Positions 13,301 to 25,917 of a stretch of 64,000 nucleotides of DNA are shown piece by piece. Source of the stretch: Ophiosphaerella korrae (lineage: Eukaryota; Ascomycota; Dothideomycetes; Pleosporales; Phaeosphaeriaceae); NCBI GenBank assembly GCA_028456385.1, contig JALNQF010000149.1, forward strand, positions 1 to 64,000, written 5' to 3'. The position numbers and the translations under genes were made by a program. Numbering within the stretch: position 1 is the stretch's first letter; the number at the start of each line of letters is the position of its first letter. The notes under the pieces are model-generated. The model was not told the DNA's origin, ran no database searches, and worked only from the letters and a program-made list of their open reading frames with translations.

Positions 13301-15791
13301 TTTTCTAGTACTTTATATACGTGTTATTTATATTCTTCCTCTATTTCTAAGAATATAAAGATATTATCTAAGTATACAAATATAAATATATCTAAGTACT
13401 CTCTTAGTACTATATTAATTCTTTCTTAGAATACTACTAGTGCGTTTATTAAGCTAAATAGTATAACTAAGTATTTATATAGTCTATACTATATTCTAAA
13501 TACTATCTTCTATTTATTACTTTCTTTAATTCTAATCTAATAGTAAGCGTTTTAGATATCTAGTTTTATAAAGATTTTTACTTTTTATAATCTATCTTAT
13601 ATTCTATCTATTTATAGTAGTAGGTATTAGTTTTTATTAGTAATTACGTTAGTTTTCCTAAAATCTACGTAGGGTCTCTTATTACTTATTCCTTTTTTAT
13701 CTATAAATATTAGTCTATATACTACTAAGGATTTAGATTCTCTTATTTATCTTTTCTTTATTACGTTTTAGATAAACGTTTACTTAATTTTAGATTCTTC
13801 TTCTATTTTTTAGTAGACTAGGCTCTATCCTATATTTTTACCTTCTTCTAGTTCTATCGCTAAGTCCTATAGTTAATATTCTAGAAGGTAATCTTCTAGT
13901 TCTATAAGCTATTTTTCTTATTTCTTATATTCTTTAAAGAATTCTCCTTTATATATACTTGTCTTTACTAAGTATATTTATAGTTAAAATATAGTATACT
14001 ACTAGTACTCTTAGTATATAGGCTTTATTAATCTATCGCGTTCTTCTTATAAAGTATTACTATTCTCTTAGTATAAGTATTCTTCTTACTATAACTATAT
14101 ATTACTTTATCTATTCTTAAAATAGTATAAACTTAGTTTCTTTAGGATTACGTTCTTTTTAGTCTTTATACGCTTCTTCTATACTTATAACTATTAAGTA
14201 TATCTAAATAAACTTCTATTTTTTATTTCGTTCTTCTATATCTATTATTATATAGCTATTATAGCTATTTATTATTAGCTAGGTATACTCTATTCTTCTT
14301 ATACTAACTTATTCTTTACTACTTTATAGTCTTTTAGAGGTAGCTATAGTAGTTTCTTTATCTATTACTAGTTCTTTAGCCTAGATTAATAGTACTAGGG
14401 GCTCTTCCCCTTCTAGATCTTCTACTATTAGGTCTATTACTTAGGCTATTTTTTCTAGCTAAGCTTTTATTCTACTTTCTTTTATTATAGCTACTTTCTA
14501 TCTCTATTATAAGAAGTATCCTACTTTCTATTTACTAAAAAGGTATATATAGTAGTTATCTTTATAATAAAAGGTTTAATAGAGTATTATATATTATATT
14601 TCTTTACTCCTAGCTACTTTTTTCTAAGGTTTAGCTTATACTTATAGTACTTCCTTCTTTTTCTTAGTTATCTTTAACTAAGTTTCTTTCTTTAGGTCCT
14701 TACTCCTATAGTCTTTTACGAAGTATCCTAGTTTTCTATATTTATAGTATACTATATCTTTCTTCTTTTATAATTAGTAGTTTTTTATATAGTAGCCTTT
14801 TTTACTATAGTTAAAGTATATAAAGTCTTTATTCTTCTTTTTCTTCTTATCTTTATTAGTATTAAAGACTATAAGGTCTCCTTTGTTATAGTTCTAGGCG
14901 TAACCTCTATATTTATTCTTCTTCTATTCTTAAAAATTATTATTAATTTATATTACCTATTACTTTAGAGCTTCTAGTATTTATAGTTTCTCTATATATA
15001 TTATCTTATATTAGATCTTAGAGTTAAGTCTTTATTTAAATTGTAATATTAGGGCTAACTTATTCTATTCTATATTCTATAATAGTTATTTAAACTATAA
15101 TATATACTTAGGAATACTCTAGCTTTATATAAGTTTTTCTAGTTATTCTTTAGCCTATTAAGTAATATCTATATCTCTAAATACTACTCTTATTTATTTA
15201 GTAAAGTATTTATAACTTCTAAAGATAGCTCTAGTTTTATCTTTCTAGGTTATTAGTAAATATATCGTATAATCTATCTAGTAAGGTTTATACTATCTTA
15301 TTGCGTCTTCTTTAAGGTGTAATCTAATATATATTACTTTCTTTTCTTCTATATTAAAGTATAGTACTTATATATCTATTTAGAGTTGTGCTAATATAAT
15401 AAATAGTCTTAGTTTCTCTCTTTCTCTATTAAATTTCTTAAGGATAGGTATCTTTAGTAGTTTCTTTATTGCACTTATCTCTAATCTTTAGGTAATTAGT
15501 TCTATCTAGTTCTATCCTTAGATAATAGCTTTAATTTATACCTTATTTTATTTTACGTAATCCTATAGTTCTTTGTTTTATATTTCTAAGGTATTAATTA
15601 CTATTTTTATATCTTCTTTGTTATTAATTAGTTAGTTAAGACGACCTTTAATTGTTTCTTATATAGTACTATCTAATTCTAGACTACTTTTAGGGGCTTT
15701 ACTTAATTATTTTATTAAACTTTCTACTATTATATTAGCTAGACTATACGCTACTTACGCTTTACTTCTTACAATAACTAAATTAGTAAGG

Positions 15792-16218
15792 TATAATAGG
15801 CTACCTATTATTAACTATAGGTACCTATAAAGAAGGTTAGTAGATTAGGAAGTAATAATAAAAGCTTATGTTAGGATCTATAATAACTATAAATAGTAAG
15901 AGATATTTTACAACTATCTTATACTAGCGTTCTATAGTTAATAGATTAAATTACTAATACTATCCTAATAATGCGCATCCTACTAACTATATACTCGTTG
16001 TAATCTATAATCTATAGTTACTAAGACTAGTAGATTGTAGATTGTCCTAATCTATAATCTATTAATACTAAGAGTCTATAGATTATAGATTAGCTTAGGT
16101 GTCCTAGTTATATATAGTCTCCTAATCGAGGTTGTTACTCTACTCGTCCTATGCCTCGTTAGCGCCTAGATCGGGACTAATTAGTTCTATCTCGATTCCT
16201 TCTGTTACACCTATAACA
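15792..16218 (-). repeat. 5' LTR of copy A2
   Basis: A 427-bp A-type LTR ending ...TTACACCTATAACA, the intact form of the LTR terminus. Its outer ~100 bp keep several CpG sites, so it is less mutated than the other LTR. Confidence 0.85.
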
Positions 16219-16960
16219 CTACCTTATATAGATAAAGCTTAGCAGTAATACTAACCTATTAGCGTATACGTACGCTAAAAGAGTAATCTACTTATAGGAG
16301 CTATCTTAGAAGCTTACTATAACCTCCTTTTACTCCTATATTTACCTACTAAAGACTTATTTTAAATAGCTAGTAATTCTAATTAAGAAGCTCTTTTTAT
16401 CTATATTATACGTGTAACGTAGCTTAATACAATACTTAGTAATTTTTAACTATAGGTAGTTAAAGTATAGCTTGTATTTAGCCTCTAAATTAGCTTAGTA
16501 GCGGTTGTGATCTATGCTAGTCGTCTAGCGTAAGATAAGATAGACGTTGTGTTAGTTAATAAAGCGAGTAACCTAGCTCTCGCTTACTAGCTCTTTAGCT
16601 ATCTCTAACGCAAAATTTTGTATCATCTCTTGTATAGGTAGTATACGTTACTTTAACAGCCCTTCTATGTATTATACAAGCTCCTTCTCTTGTTGTAGGC
16701 TGAGTTTTTAACGTGCAGAGGCACTGGCTAGGCGCGACGCCGTAACAGCTTGGTGTCTTCTTGTTAGCGTAGAGCGTACAACACCATACTCAGCAGCAAT
16801 CTTCGTATACGAAAAACCCTCTCCTGGCTCTCGCGATTCAATTTCCGCCAACGCGTCATCAATTGGGCTCATATTGGTGGAGTTGTGTAGTATTGAAGTT
16901 TGAGGCATTTGATGTTCCCCGCGCATTGAGTGAACACGCGCATTGAGTGCACGGACACGG
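16219..16960 (-). mobile_element. 5' end of a pogo/Fot-type transposon with terminal repeat
   Basis: The outer end at 16960 reads, on the minus strand, CCGTGTCCGTGCACTC..., followed outside by TA (16961-16962), the expected pogo-family target duplication. The terminal region holds two copies of CACTCAATGCGCG. The transposase N-terminus starts inside it. The element is cut at 16,219 by copy A2. The outer 250 bp have normal composition while the inner part becomes AT-rich towards the gypsy copy. The opposite terminal repeat is not visible in the window. Confidence 0.7.
16708..16926 (-). pseudogene. pogo/Fot transposase, N-terminal HTH (Psq/CENP-B-like) fragment
   Basis: The 72-residue open frame carries a helix-turn-helix segment (IDDALAEIES...YTKIAAEYGV...STLTRRH, residues ~21-58) of the kind that starts pogo-family transposases. 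The remnant at 31,182-31,388 has the same arrangement (IKAALAAIKS...YTQIAKSYSV...TTLARRH). Homology continues leftward without an open frame through ~16,240. This is a dead remnant; the start codon lies just inside the terminal repeat. Confidence 0.75.
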
Positions 16961-16962
16961 TA

Positions 16963-17841
16963 CCGCTTACTTAGATCAGCAAAAGCAATTGCTTACTCTT
17001 GTACATCACTTCCATACGCTGAATCCGACTCAGCAAACTTGACATGAAGCTCAAGTTGAACTTTGTAGAAAATTGATAGCAACCAATCGCAACGGCTGAC
17101 ATGGATCCACTGTCACACCATTCCCCAATAGGAAGAAAATGACACAACACGAGACGAGCACCAACGCCTGTTGCCTTCAGCGTCGCACAAAATTTCAAGA
17201 AAGGTACCATTATACTTTGAACAACATGTGGCGCAGCCTCATTTCGCTATGTTTAATATTTCTAGACGCCGATCGTGAGTTCAAGCATTCGATGTATTTA
17301 GTTAGGTTGCTACCTGGGTAGGATTGTTGAGATATTGCGTCAGCTCGCCTTGCTTAACTTACGTCAAGATTGCCCGTAAACTCACATGTGTAAAACATCT
17401 AAAGTCAACCCGCTTTCTAGAGATTCCGACGAATGTAGCTAATTGCCTCCTGAAGTCAATAAATGTGATGCGAAATATAATATTAGAAACGGGTTATTCG
17501 GCCGTATGCCCTACCTAAAGAGGGCTGGAGGGTAGCTACTAGTACTTTATTCACTAGTAAGTATTCTATAGGCAGTAAGTATTCTCTAAATTAGCCAAAT
17601 ATCCTACTTGGGTATTCCTATAATAATTACTTTATCCCTAGGTACGTTAGAATATTAAGTTGACCCACTTCTTTCGACTCACAACAAAACTTAGCTGTAT
17701 CAACTGATTCTCGATCTGAACCTAACACAATTGCAGATTAACTCTTTAGTATCAAGATCTAGCTCTTTGTGCATGGAAGTGCGTTTATGGTACATTGAAT
17801 TTTGGAAAATCTCCGCCAACCAGAGCTCAGCATTCACAAAT
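16963..17841. other. Intergenic, no gene seen
   Basis: Base composition returns to normal. Short open frames here have no recognisable domain, and no repeat is evident apart from two nearby GTAAGTATTCT copies near 17,550-17,590. Confidence 0.5.
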
Positions 17842-17927
17842 GCCCTCTTGGCTTAGTGGTAAAGCATATCACTAGTACTGCAGCGCGAGGTATGATAAGA
17901 TCGCTAGTTCAATTCTGGCAGAGGGCA
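17842..17927 (+). tRNA. tRNA-Thr (anticodon AGT) with a 14-nt intron
   Basis: The acceptor stem pairs GCCCTCT (17842-17848) with AGAGGGC (17920-17926), discriminator A at 17927. The D arm is GCT-TAGTGGTAA-AGC, with a good A box (TGGCTTAGTGG). The anticodon stem is TATCA/TGATA, and the T arm is GCTAG-TTCAATT-CTGGC. The anticodon loop is enlarged to 21 nt; placing an intron after position 37 leaves loop CTAGTAA, anticodon AGT. The T loop has TTCAATT where TTCGATT is usual, so one CpG has probably mutated and the copy could be weakened. Its identity depends on where the intron is placed. Confidence 0.8.
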
Positions 17928-18636
17928 ATGCAATTTGTTTTGGACTTGCAGTGTACTCGGGACCGTTTAGACTTTTGCTGATCAGTGCAAAGCATTCGTA
18001 ATTTGAAAGACCTTCGTGAACTATGTTCATGGCCTGCCTCTTTATCACTTGATTAGATGGGGTGACCATTCACACGTAGAATAGAAAAAGTATTGGTGCT
18101 ACTTAAATTGGATCGATCCGCCCCTAGCTCTTGAAAGCACATCGTAGGTTATTTACAGGATGGCATGCTTCCGGCTTGCATGGTATACATATGGAGTAGG
18201 AAATTCTAAAAGCCTTGACGAAACCTAGATAGTACAATGCAAAAATAATTTACATCTAGTTCCATGAGGAACCTGAGCTTAGTGATTTGTGCGAAGGTTG
18301 TGCCCGAATGAATGCCATGAACAACCGTCAGGGTGTATTTTACACAAGAGAGTAAGGAAGTGGTCGACTTCATCGCTGCACAGTAGACGGGGTTGCCTTG
18401 GAGTATCCCTCAATGCCATCAGACCTTGACATATCATGAACCAACACTGTGTCAGAGGATGTAGTAAACCTTGAACAGCTAGCATCTGTAACCAGGGTTA
18501 TTTTGGAGCTACTGTTCCATTTCGACCCATCATCAATTCCTCTGCGCGGAAGGAGAGAGGATATCGATAAGTGCCTAGTAGCGGTGCTTGAAATAGTACT
18601 CGAAGAAGATTTCTTCGTCTGCGTACTCTGAACATC
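17928..18636. other. Intergenic, no gene seen
   Basis: Probably the downstream flank of the transporter gene. Small open frames on both strands show no domain. Confidence 0.5.
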
Positions 18637-20374
18637 TTAGCTCTGGCCCTCTAGATGAGAGCGTCCCATTTCCTTGTCTGTTGATTCATCTGAAATGTCA
18701 GCCACTGTCACCTTGTCGTATCTCCTGAACAAGAGCCAGAAAATAACCGTGGTTGCAGCCATACCCCCTGTAAGTGAAGCATAAAAGATGACGAGATTGG
18801 GATCGTGAGAGACAGTAGTCAAAGCGAGCGCTACGGCTGAACCCAGGCCGCCGATTAGTAGACTTATAGCTTGCACGATGACTTTCATGCTCTTGGGTGA
18901 GTGGTCGTAAGCGTACTCCAGCCCAGTAACATAACCGAACACTTCCCCTGTTGAGATCAAGAAGTATACTGGTGCCTGTATCCAGACATTCGGTCGAAGT
19001 TCTATTGCAGTCGGGAGGGTGCAATCGCTAGCGTGATTGTAGCATGGCGGTGAACTATAAATAGCATGCTGTATGATCGTCGCGTATAACATTGACAGGG
19101 AAATAAACATGAATCCAATGGTAATGCGCAAGATTGGTCCAATGTAAATCCGCCGGCGGTGAAGTATTGGGTAAAGGCACATCTGAATTATTGGTCCCAT
19201 GAGAATACATCCCACTTGGTTGAGAGCTGGAAGCAGGTCATTCGGTGTGTTGTTCGTTCTCATTTGACCAGCCTGAGAGATGAGGTTGTTTTGCATCTGA
19301 TCAAAGCAAACATAGAACATAACGAAGGCAAGTAGTACCCGACATCCTTTCACCCCTCGTGTCAGTTGGTCGACCATTTTTCCGGTCCATGGAACCAACT
19401 TTTGACGCCTCTCGAATTGGTAATCGGGTTGTGCGTGTTTCATTTTGAAGCCATTTGTGATTGCACATGTAATGATTTTTATGGCTTCTGGGAGGACAAG
19501 ATTGTCCGTGTGAGCAACTTTTACATACCATGGCTTACCGAGGATTAGTATTACCAAGGCAAGTACCATAAAGCCAAGGGTCAGCCCATAAGCTTCTGCA
19601 AAGCCATAATGCTTTTCCATAAACACAGTCCCAAACCAAGAGAGCGAACCCACGTTTCCAACCCAGAAGTACAGGCTGTAGATGTACTGCAAGGTTAATT
19701 CATAGTCTGTGACGGCTTGTTCTCCACTGTTAAGTACCTTAAGCTGAGGCTCAGTCTTTGTATATTGGTCGGCAACAAAGGGTGGGAGTATTGCTTTGAC
19801 TCCTCCTCCACCAAGGCCAATAAGAACCATCGCGATCGCAAGTCCTGGTATGCCCCACCCTTTATCCAGATTGGATGGTATAGAACTCACAATCAGGGTC
19901 GCAATACCCAAGCAGTATAGAACAACACTGAGAACCAACGTTGCAAAATAACCGAGGCGACTGTCTGCCAGTATGGCAATGGAAATTGGTGCAACATAAT
20001 AGAATATATAGAAGCAGCAGTATATGCGTGTCGCTTTCGCCTGCCCGAGACCAAGAGCTCCTGGTGTTTCCCCTTGCTTGTAGTGTAGTGGGTGCTCCAT
20101 GTAGTTTTCTAAAACGAAATAATCAGCTCTGATCTTCGTATTCATTTTCTTGCGACGCCAAAACGGATGAATACTTACGCCACGGCGCAGTCAAACCCCA
20201 AAATGCAGCCCTTTCCCAAAAGGCAATGATAATTACAACCCATAAGCGCCATGGGACGCTGTCTCTGACTCGCCTCAAGTCGCTCATATGTGTTTCTGAA
20301 GCGCTGTAGGATACTGATTTGACATCTATGTTTCGCAGTCCTGTAATGTGATGGTCATCTTGGTCTTGAGTCAT
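18637..20374 (-). CDS. Proton-coupled oligopeptide transporter (POT/PTR2 family)
   Basis: Two exons on the minus strand: 20374-20179 and 20108-18637, separated by a 69-bp GTAAGT...TTTTAG intron. Splicing joins LTAPW to QNYMEHP, the conserved start of the POT domain. The product is 555 aa with about 12 membrane segments. Family marks include FWERAAFWGLTAPWQNYM near the N-terminus and the motif GLGGGGVKAILPPFVADQY. POT proteins import di- and tripeptides with protons at the plasma membrane. An upstream in-frame ATG at 20518 would add 48 residues; I prefer 20374 because the extra stretch is not typical of the acidic, polar N-terminus of fungal PTR2 proteins. Substrate cannot be told from the sequence. 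Confidence 0.9.
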
Positions 20375-23300
20375 GGTGGCCAGTAGAGTAGCCTGTGTAA
20401 ACAAGAGTGGAGTCGTGGACTGGAACACGAATAGCGACAGAGGTACAACTAAAGTACTCGTAGATAAATAAGAGGCAGACAGCGCTCTAGAAATATGTGG
20501 GCAAAAAGTTGTTTTCACTGGTTACTATTCCGCCAGAATCATTGAGGCGGGTGCTTTAAATCACTTGTACAGCCCCTGTTAGTAGCGAGACAAGTCCCTT
20601 TTATAAATATTGAAGTCGTTGGTCAAACAAAGAGAATGAAACATTGCATCGAAAGCGTACAGTGGCCTCACTGTGGCGTTCCTGAATCAGAGCTTAGTGG
20701 TGTATTGCGGACTCAGTGTCTAGAACAATGCTTCAGGTCGCCTAGGAACTAACATTCGAGAAAGCACGACTGGTAACACTCAATGTGGCGCACTAGGCAG
20801 TCATCCAACATGCTGGGTGTTGGCCCAAAAACGGTTACGCCCACGTCACACAGCCACCGGTTTCGCGTGCCAGATTCGAGAGTGCCACCCGCGAGTTATA
20901 CTATATTGGGTCGTGACTGATGTCAATGTATGGTCTCAAGCACCTTTTTGGCGTCGGTTGATCGAAGCTGAGGATCTGTCAATAGTAAGCGATGTAACGC
21001 CACATGCAGCTGAAGTAAATAATTCACCACATGTCCAAACTGTCCTCACCACAGGCTTGTTATAAGCGCCATTTTTCATATAATTCTTTCTTTGCCAGTA
21101 CATTGATATAAATCCAATAGAATTTTCTCTCCATAGTACAAATGGCTTAATTGTTCTGGTTGCAAAGTGAATACTGAGTTAGAAGGGTTCAATCACTAGT
21201 TTGGCGAAGAACACCAAATTACACTACCGGTATTCATGGCATTTTAGAGTGTAGCCTAGATGGACAGTCGCATGTCCAGGTACGAATTTGTAGCATGGCG
21301 ATAGGTGCCGAGAATTGGAAAAGGTAATTAGCTCTTGGGCATCGAGATTGTTGTTTCCAAAGTTATAGCTGGTATTCGGGTGACACGTTCCGTTTGAGTG
21401 GGATGTGGTTGGCATGAGTCCCGACTGGGTGGGTTCGTGTTTGACATAACAGGAACTGGTTGCGCCATACGCTGAACTATGACTGAGCGGGTTAAAGATG
21501 TGTTGCAACGGTTGCCGTAGTGGTTATATCGTCATTTTTTAGCCTCGAAAGACACATGACTGTGACCGTTACTTATCAAATTTTGCAGGTACATTCGATA
21601 GCGCATCTGCAATCACAGTGATACAGGACAGCCCTCCAAGAGACAGGTATGCGTGCGGAACAACGTGACCGAGGACTGCTGGAAAAGCGTAACGTTGCCT
21701 GTATGATAGTGGAATGCACAGTCAAAGGAAAGGCTTCGGAGCCAGCAGCCCTAAGAATGATGACTGGGCGATGCCACAGACGAAGATGAAAAAGACAGGC
21801 GCGGCTGTGTGTCAGACGCGCTAAATGGTGGTTGCGTGACCTCAGTACAAGGTAATGTGCCGCACGCGACAACAGTATCTTCGCGTGCGTGACAAAACCC
21901 TTCTGAATTCTCTATCTTTGATGCGGTCTACCTGTAATAATAAATCTAGCTTCTTTTCAGACCTGTGTGCAGGATGTCGTGTCTAGTAAATTGGTACGGC
22001 CCGACCGACTTGGGCCTCGTCGTCCCTATGTGGACGCAGATTGAGCAAGTGCTTGAATTGCGCACAAGGCTGTCTCGTCATGCGGCTGAACCAGCAATAT
22101 ACCAGCGAGGAAAGTAACACAATGAACCGTTGTAACGCTGCACCCGAAGAGGATCTTGCCTGTCCTCGATTGGGTCCTTGTGACAAGCTCCGGTTCATTC
22201 TCGTCACAGCCCGAGATCCATGGTATTTGATATGATGGTTACCCTCGAGTTGACACATCAACTGGTGACTGGACTCAGCATGACTAGGCGAAATACAAAA
22301 TTGCAACAGACGACTTCGCTAAGCATCGCCTAGACCGGAAATTGTCGTGGGGTCTCACCGCCGATGTGCGGGGCATGACCTTGTACAACCATACAGGACT
22401 TGAAATATTCATGTCCGGAGCCCAGGATCCCCACGGGGTAATACGGAGGGGTGTAGTTTCGCATTTAACCACCAGTATTTACCGGTCGCAAGAAGTGTAT
22501 TGTGTTCTGTGATCACTTCTACCCGTTAAGCTCATATCGCTCAACTGCAAAATCCTAATTACCACTAACACTACGCCGAAATGTATCACCTCGACGGCAA
22601 TCCAGCACCATCCGACCAGACACTATTCAAAGATCTGCTTAAAATGACAACGGCGAAATGGCAGACAATGCGCAAGGGACGAGAGACGCAAGTTCAAGAC
22701 GAAGCGACTCTAAAACCTCCAACGTCAAGGACTGCCTCCCAGCTTTCGGTGCCCAAAGCAAAGGCATAGACGTTCTCAAATAGAATGGAGGGCGTCTTTG
22801 GGAAAATTCATGGGCCATGACAAAGGTACTACTATTCTTTATCATCTAAAAGATATGCGCCACCCGTGCGATTGTCGCCGCATGTTACAGTCCAAGTCTA
22901 GCTCAATTTGGTTGCAATGCCTTGGTTCAAAACCATCATCTTACACCGCAACTTGAGCAGATCCACAGAAACCTACCAAGGTGGTCTCGTGTAGCGCACT
23001 GTGGTCGAACGATAGCTAACATATCATGAGTACAGAATACAGATCCTTCGAAATCTAAGCGCGCGCAACATACGATACACTACTTTATAGAGAAACTCTA
23101 GAGGGTGGATAACTAAAATCTTTGGCTAGGGAAGCTAGAGGAGATCCGGGATCAATAATATGAGCTTTTGGACGCTGGCATCATAAAGAGGGCGGCGAGG
23201 TTCAGGCTACCTAATGCACAACCGATAAACATACGCAGCACCACACAACTTCACAGGTGAAGCAATTTCAGGGTGTACTCTCTCGCAAAGAACACGTTCC

Positions 23301-24432
23301 ATGGCGGTGAAGATTGGAGTGAGATGTATTTCTCGTGATGTTGGTCGAGCAAACGGTACTAGAGATGACAGACCATTGTGCCTAAGCAACAACCTGTGCT
23401 GATATGGACAAGATGTAATGGAAACCTCGGGAGATATCAATGAGAGGTTCACAACTCTGAGGCTCAAAGGCTGTCTTCTGCAGTATCTAGGCACAAAGAG
23501 TTGGCTACGTTCAAGAATTACTAGTACGCCGCCGAACATCGCGATCAAGGCTCCTACTGCCCACGTATTGTACCTTTCATAGATAGTAATGAATAGGAAC
23601 TACTCTTTCATACTCCATTCAGCCGCCCTAGTGAACGATCGGTTCCTGATAGTGTGGTAACATAATTATACAGTGCCAGATCGATACACTGGTTTATCAA
23701 AGAACGTAGATCATGATTGCGCTAGCACTCATAACCCAATGTTGCTTAGATTGAATGTCGCCTAGGCATCTCGGAAACTGATATTCGTCGCTAGTGTTCA
23801 GAAGCCGACCAAGAGATAGCTTGCCCAAGGCTAATCCCATTGGCCTTGGAGTGCGACGCCCTATTTTCTCATACCAGGATTTGCTAATGTCATTATTCTG
23901 TTTGAAGTCGATGGTTAGGCACCAGGCCATTTCGCTTAACCCCAAAGAGGAGTGGCGGTGCTAATTAGCGCAATATGAAAACAGTTCTGATTGGACGAAC
24001 ATCGGCTTGAACGCTTGAACTGGAGGGTCTTGCGAAACTCCTAAATTTCTGACGGAGCTCGGAACCATCTCGCGTCCGAAGGATGAGGATACGATTATGA
24101 CAGCGTATGCATCAGGAGCGAACTCATTGGGCCTTCGTGCCTCACAGATCTTACGATACGTCTGCGTAATATAAATGAATGGCCCTTTGCTGCATTCTCG
24201 AACTCACAAACTTACGACACTTCTATCTACAACCCACCTGTGCTAATAACAAGTTTCTACCTCGGTAACATCAGGTGATATCTACTTATCACATTGTGAC
24301 TGCCTGGCGTTGAAAATTACTACTCTAAAGGCCCAGTTATTCATCTCGCAGAGTCCTACCTCGGCTACCAGACGCACCGGAGGTTATTATTATTTCTAAC
24401 CAATTAGGTGCAACACTCAAGCAAAAGGAAAA
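20375..24432. other. 4-kb gene-poor segment
   Basis: Mixed composition, no AT-rich RIP signature and no recognisable gene. Open frames up to 113 codons (for example 23,207-23,548 minus) have no domain I recognise and no start or splice context that persuades. The first part is the transporter promoter and the last ~250 bp presumably the promoter of the acyltransferase gene. It could be decayed genes or simply long intergenic DNA. Confidence 0.4.
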
Positions 24433-25917
24433 ATGGCAGATGCGAAAGAGCTAAAGAAGATCAGGCCATGTGGTCGGCTGGAGACGTGGAGTACATCGAG
24501 ACATCACACACGATACTACAATAATGTCGCAGTAGCTGCAAATTACATCTCCCCATCGACGCCAGAATCGCTACAGGTATTAGTGTACGCGACGCTCAGA
24601 GAAGTCATCGCCAAACACCCAGGACTGAGCGCCATCACTTTAAATGAGGAAAAATCTTATCCCAAGGTGTATTTTGCAATGCTACCTTCAATCGACCTAC
24701 GCACGTGTGTGGAATTTCGAGAGCGCAAAGGGGCGGTACCAGGCGATGGAGAGGCGGATACTGAGTTGGACCTATTATTGACCGAACAGCACAGTATGGG
24801 CTACAAGACTGATATACCATCACAGCCATTTTGGCGGCTCATTGTCTTGACCGACCCTACTGACAAAACCACATTTACAGCAGCTTGGGTATTCCATCAC
24901 GCACTCGCAGACGGGACTTCGGCATTTCTGTTCCACGAAACTTTTCTCGCTGCCCTAAATGCTCTTGAATCAAACCCTATGGCAGAACCAATCGTCGAGC
25001 CTTCTACCGCCCCCTTTCCAGCAGCATTCGAGCAGTTGCATCCGATGTCTCTATCGCTACCTTTCATCTTCAAATCCGTCTCCAAAGCCTATCTCCCTTC
25101 CATCTTCGACAAGCGGCCAGCCAAGCTATGGACAGGAAATAGCGTCCCAACCACCATCAAATCTAGCCCGCACTATAACTTCCGCACCTTCGTCCTATCC
25201 GCCCACGTCACAAAACGCCTCGCACAAATCTGTCGCCGTGAAGCCTCCAGCGTCACCTCGACCCTAGAATGCCTCATCGCCGCCTCCATTTTCACCCACG
25301 TACCCGAAAGCGACGCCCAACTAGTCAAAATCACGGGTCCCATCTCCATGCGCCGTTTCCTCCACGACGTCCCAGAAGCGCAACTCCTCAACGCTGTTGG
25401 CAACTGGGAACTCACGCACCGCCGCGCATCCCGCACGCCCAACAACACACCCAGTGCAGAGAAACACAGCGTATTACCGCTCTTCTCTTGGGCCGAGTCG
25501 CGCGCCATCAAAGCGGGGATACAAAAGGAGGTCGCGAAAGAGGGTCGCGATAACAACGTTGCGCTGCTCAAGTTCGTGCCGGACATGCACCAATACTTTA
25601 AGCGCTTCCATGGGAAGCCGCGGGCGAAAACGGTGGAGATCTCGAATATCGGCGTGTACAAAGCGAAGGCGGAGGGGGGTGCGGCTAGTGAACCTAAGTG
25701 GCGCATCGGCAGGATGACGTTTAGCCAGCCTGCGTATCCCGAGGGCCAAGCGTTTGGCGTGAATGTAGTTACGGGTGGGGATGGGAATGCGGCTATTAAT
25801 TTTGATTGGTGGGAAGAGGCGATTGATGGGGGGTTGATGACGCGGATTATGGAGGGGGTGGTGGCTGGTATTGAAGAGTTAGTTGCGACGGCTGATCAGG
25901 AGGTGTCCTCGGCATAG
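24433..25917 (+). CDS. Acyltransferase of the alcohol acetyltransferase (AATase) / HHxxxDG superfamily
   Basis: Intronless, 494 aa, with a purine-rich context before the ATG. Residues 155-161 read HHALADG, the catalytic HHxxxDG motif shared by alcohol acetyltransferases, condensation domains and related acyl-CoA transferases. The N-terminus (RPCGRLETWSTSRH, residues 11-24) and the C-terminal EISNIGVY stretch fit the AATase group, which uses acetyl-CoA to esterify alcohols or acylate amines. There is no signal peptide or membrane segment. Codon composition becomes GC-rich towards the 3' end, as in many native genes of this window. Neighbours give no clear pathway. Substrate is unknown. Confidence 0.8.
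   Translation: MADAKELKKIRPCGRLETWSTSRHHTRYYNNVAVAANYISPSTPESLQVLVYATLREVIAKHPGLSAITLNEEKSYPKVYFAMLPSIDLRTCVEFRERKGAVPGDGEADTELDLLLTEQHSMGYKTDIPSQPFWRLIVLTDPTDKTTFTAAWVFHHALADGTSAFLFHETFLAALNALESNPMAEPIVEPSTAPFPAAFEQLHPMSLSLPFIFKSVSKAYLPSIFDKRPAKLWTGNSVPTTIKSSPHYNFRTFVLSAHVTKRLAQICRREASSVTSTLECLIAASIFTHVPESDAQLVKITGPISMRRFLHDVPEAQLLNAVGNWELTHRRASRTPNNTPSAEKHSVLPLFSWAESRAIKAGIQKEVAKEGRDNNVALLKFVPDMHQYFKRFHGKPRAKTVEISNIGVYKAKAEGGAASEPKWRIGRMTFSQPAYPEGQAFGVNVVTGGDGNAAINFDWWEEAIDGGLMTRIMEGVVAGIEELVATADQEVSSA

Larger units (their letters stand above)
9964..16218 (-). mobile_element. Ty3/Gypsy element copy A2, both LTRs present, internal deletion
   Basis: Minus-strand copy with A-type LTRs at 9964-10390 (3' LTR) and 15792-16218 (5' LTR), each 427 bp. 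CTACC flanks it at 9959-9963 and 16219-16223, a 5-bp target duplication. Its interior is the reverse of the plus-strand copy at 32,353-38,526: chromodomain/integrase end near 10.8 kb, RNase H and reverse transcriptase ~12.5-13.9 kb, gag ~14-15.8 kb. It is ~770 bp shorter; the deletion point is near 13,965-13,985, between the start of reverse transcriptase and gag. RIP has removed all coding capacity. Confidence 0.88.
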
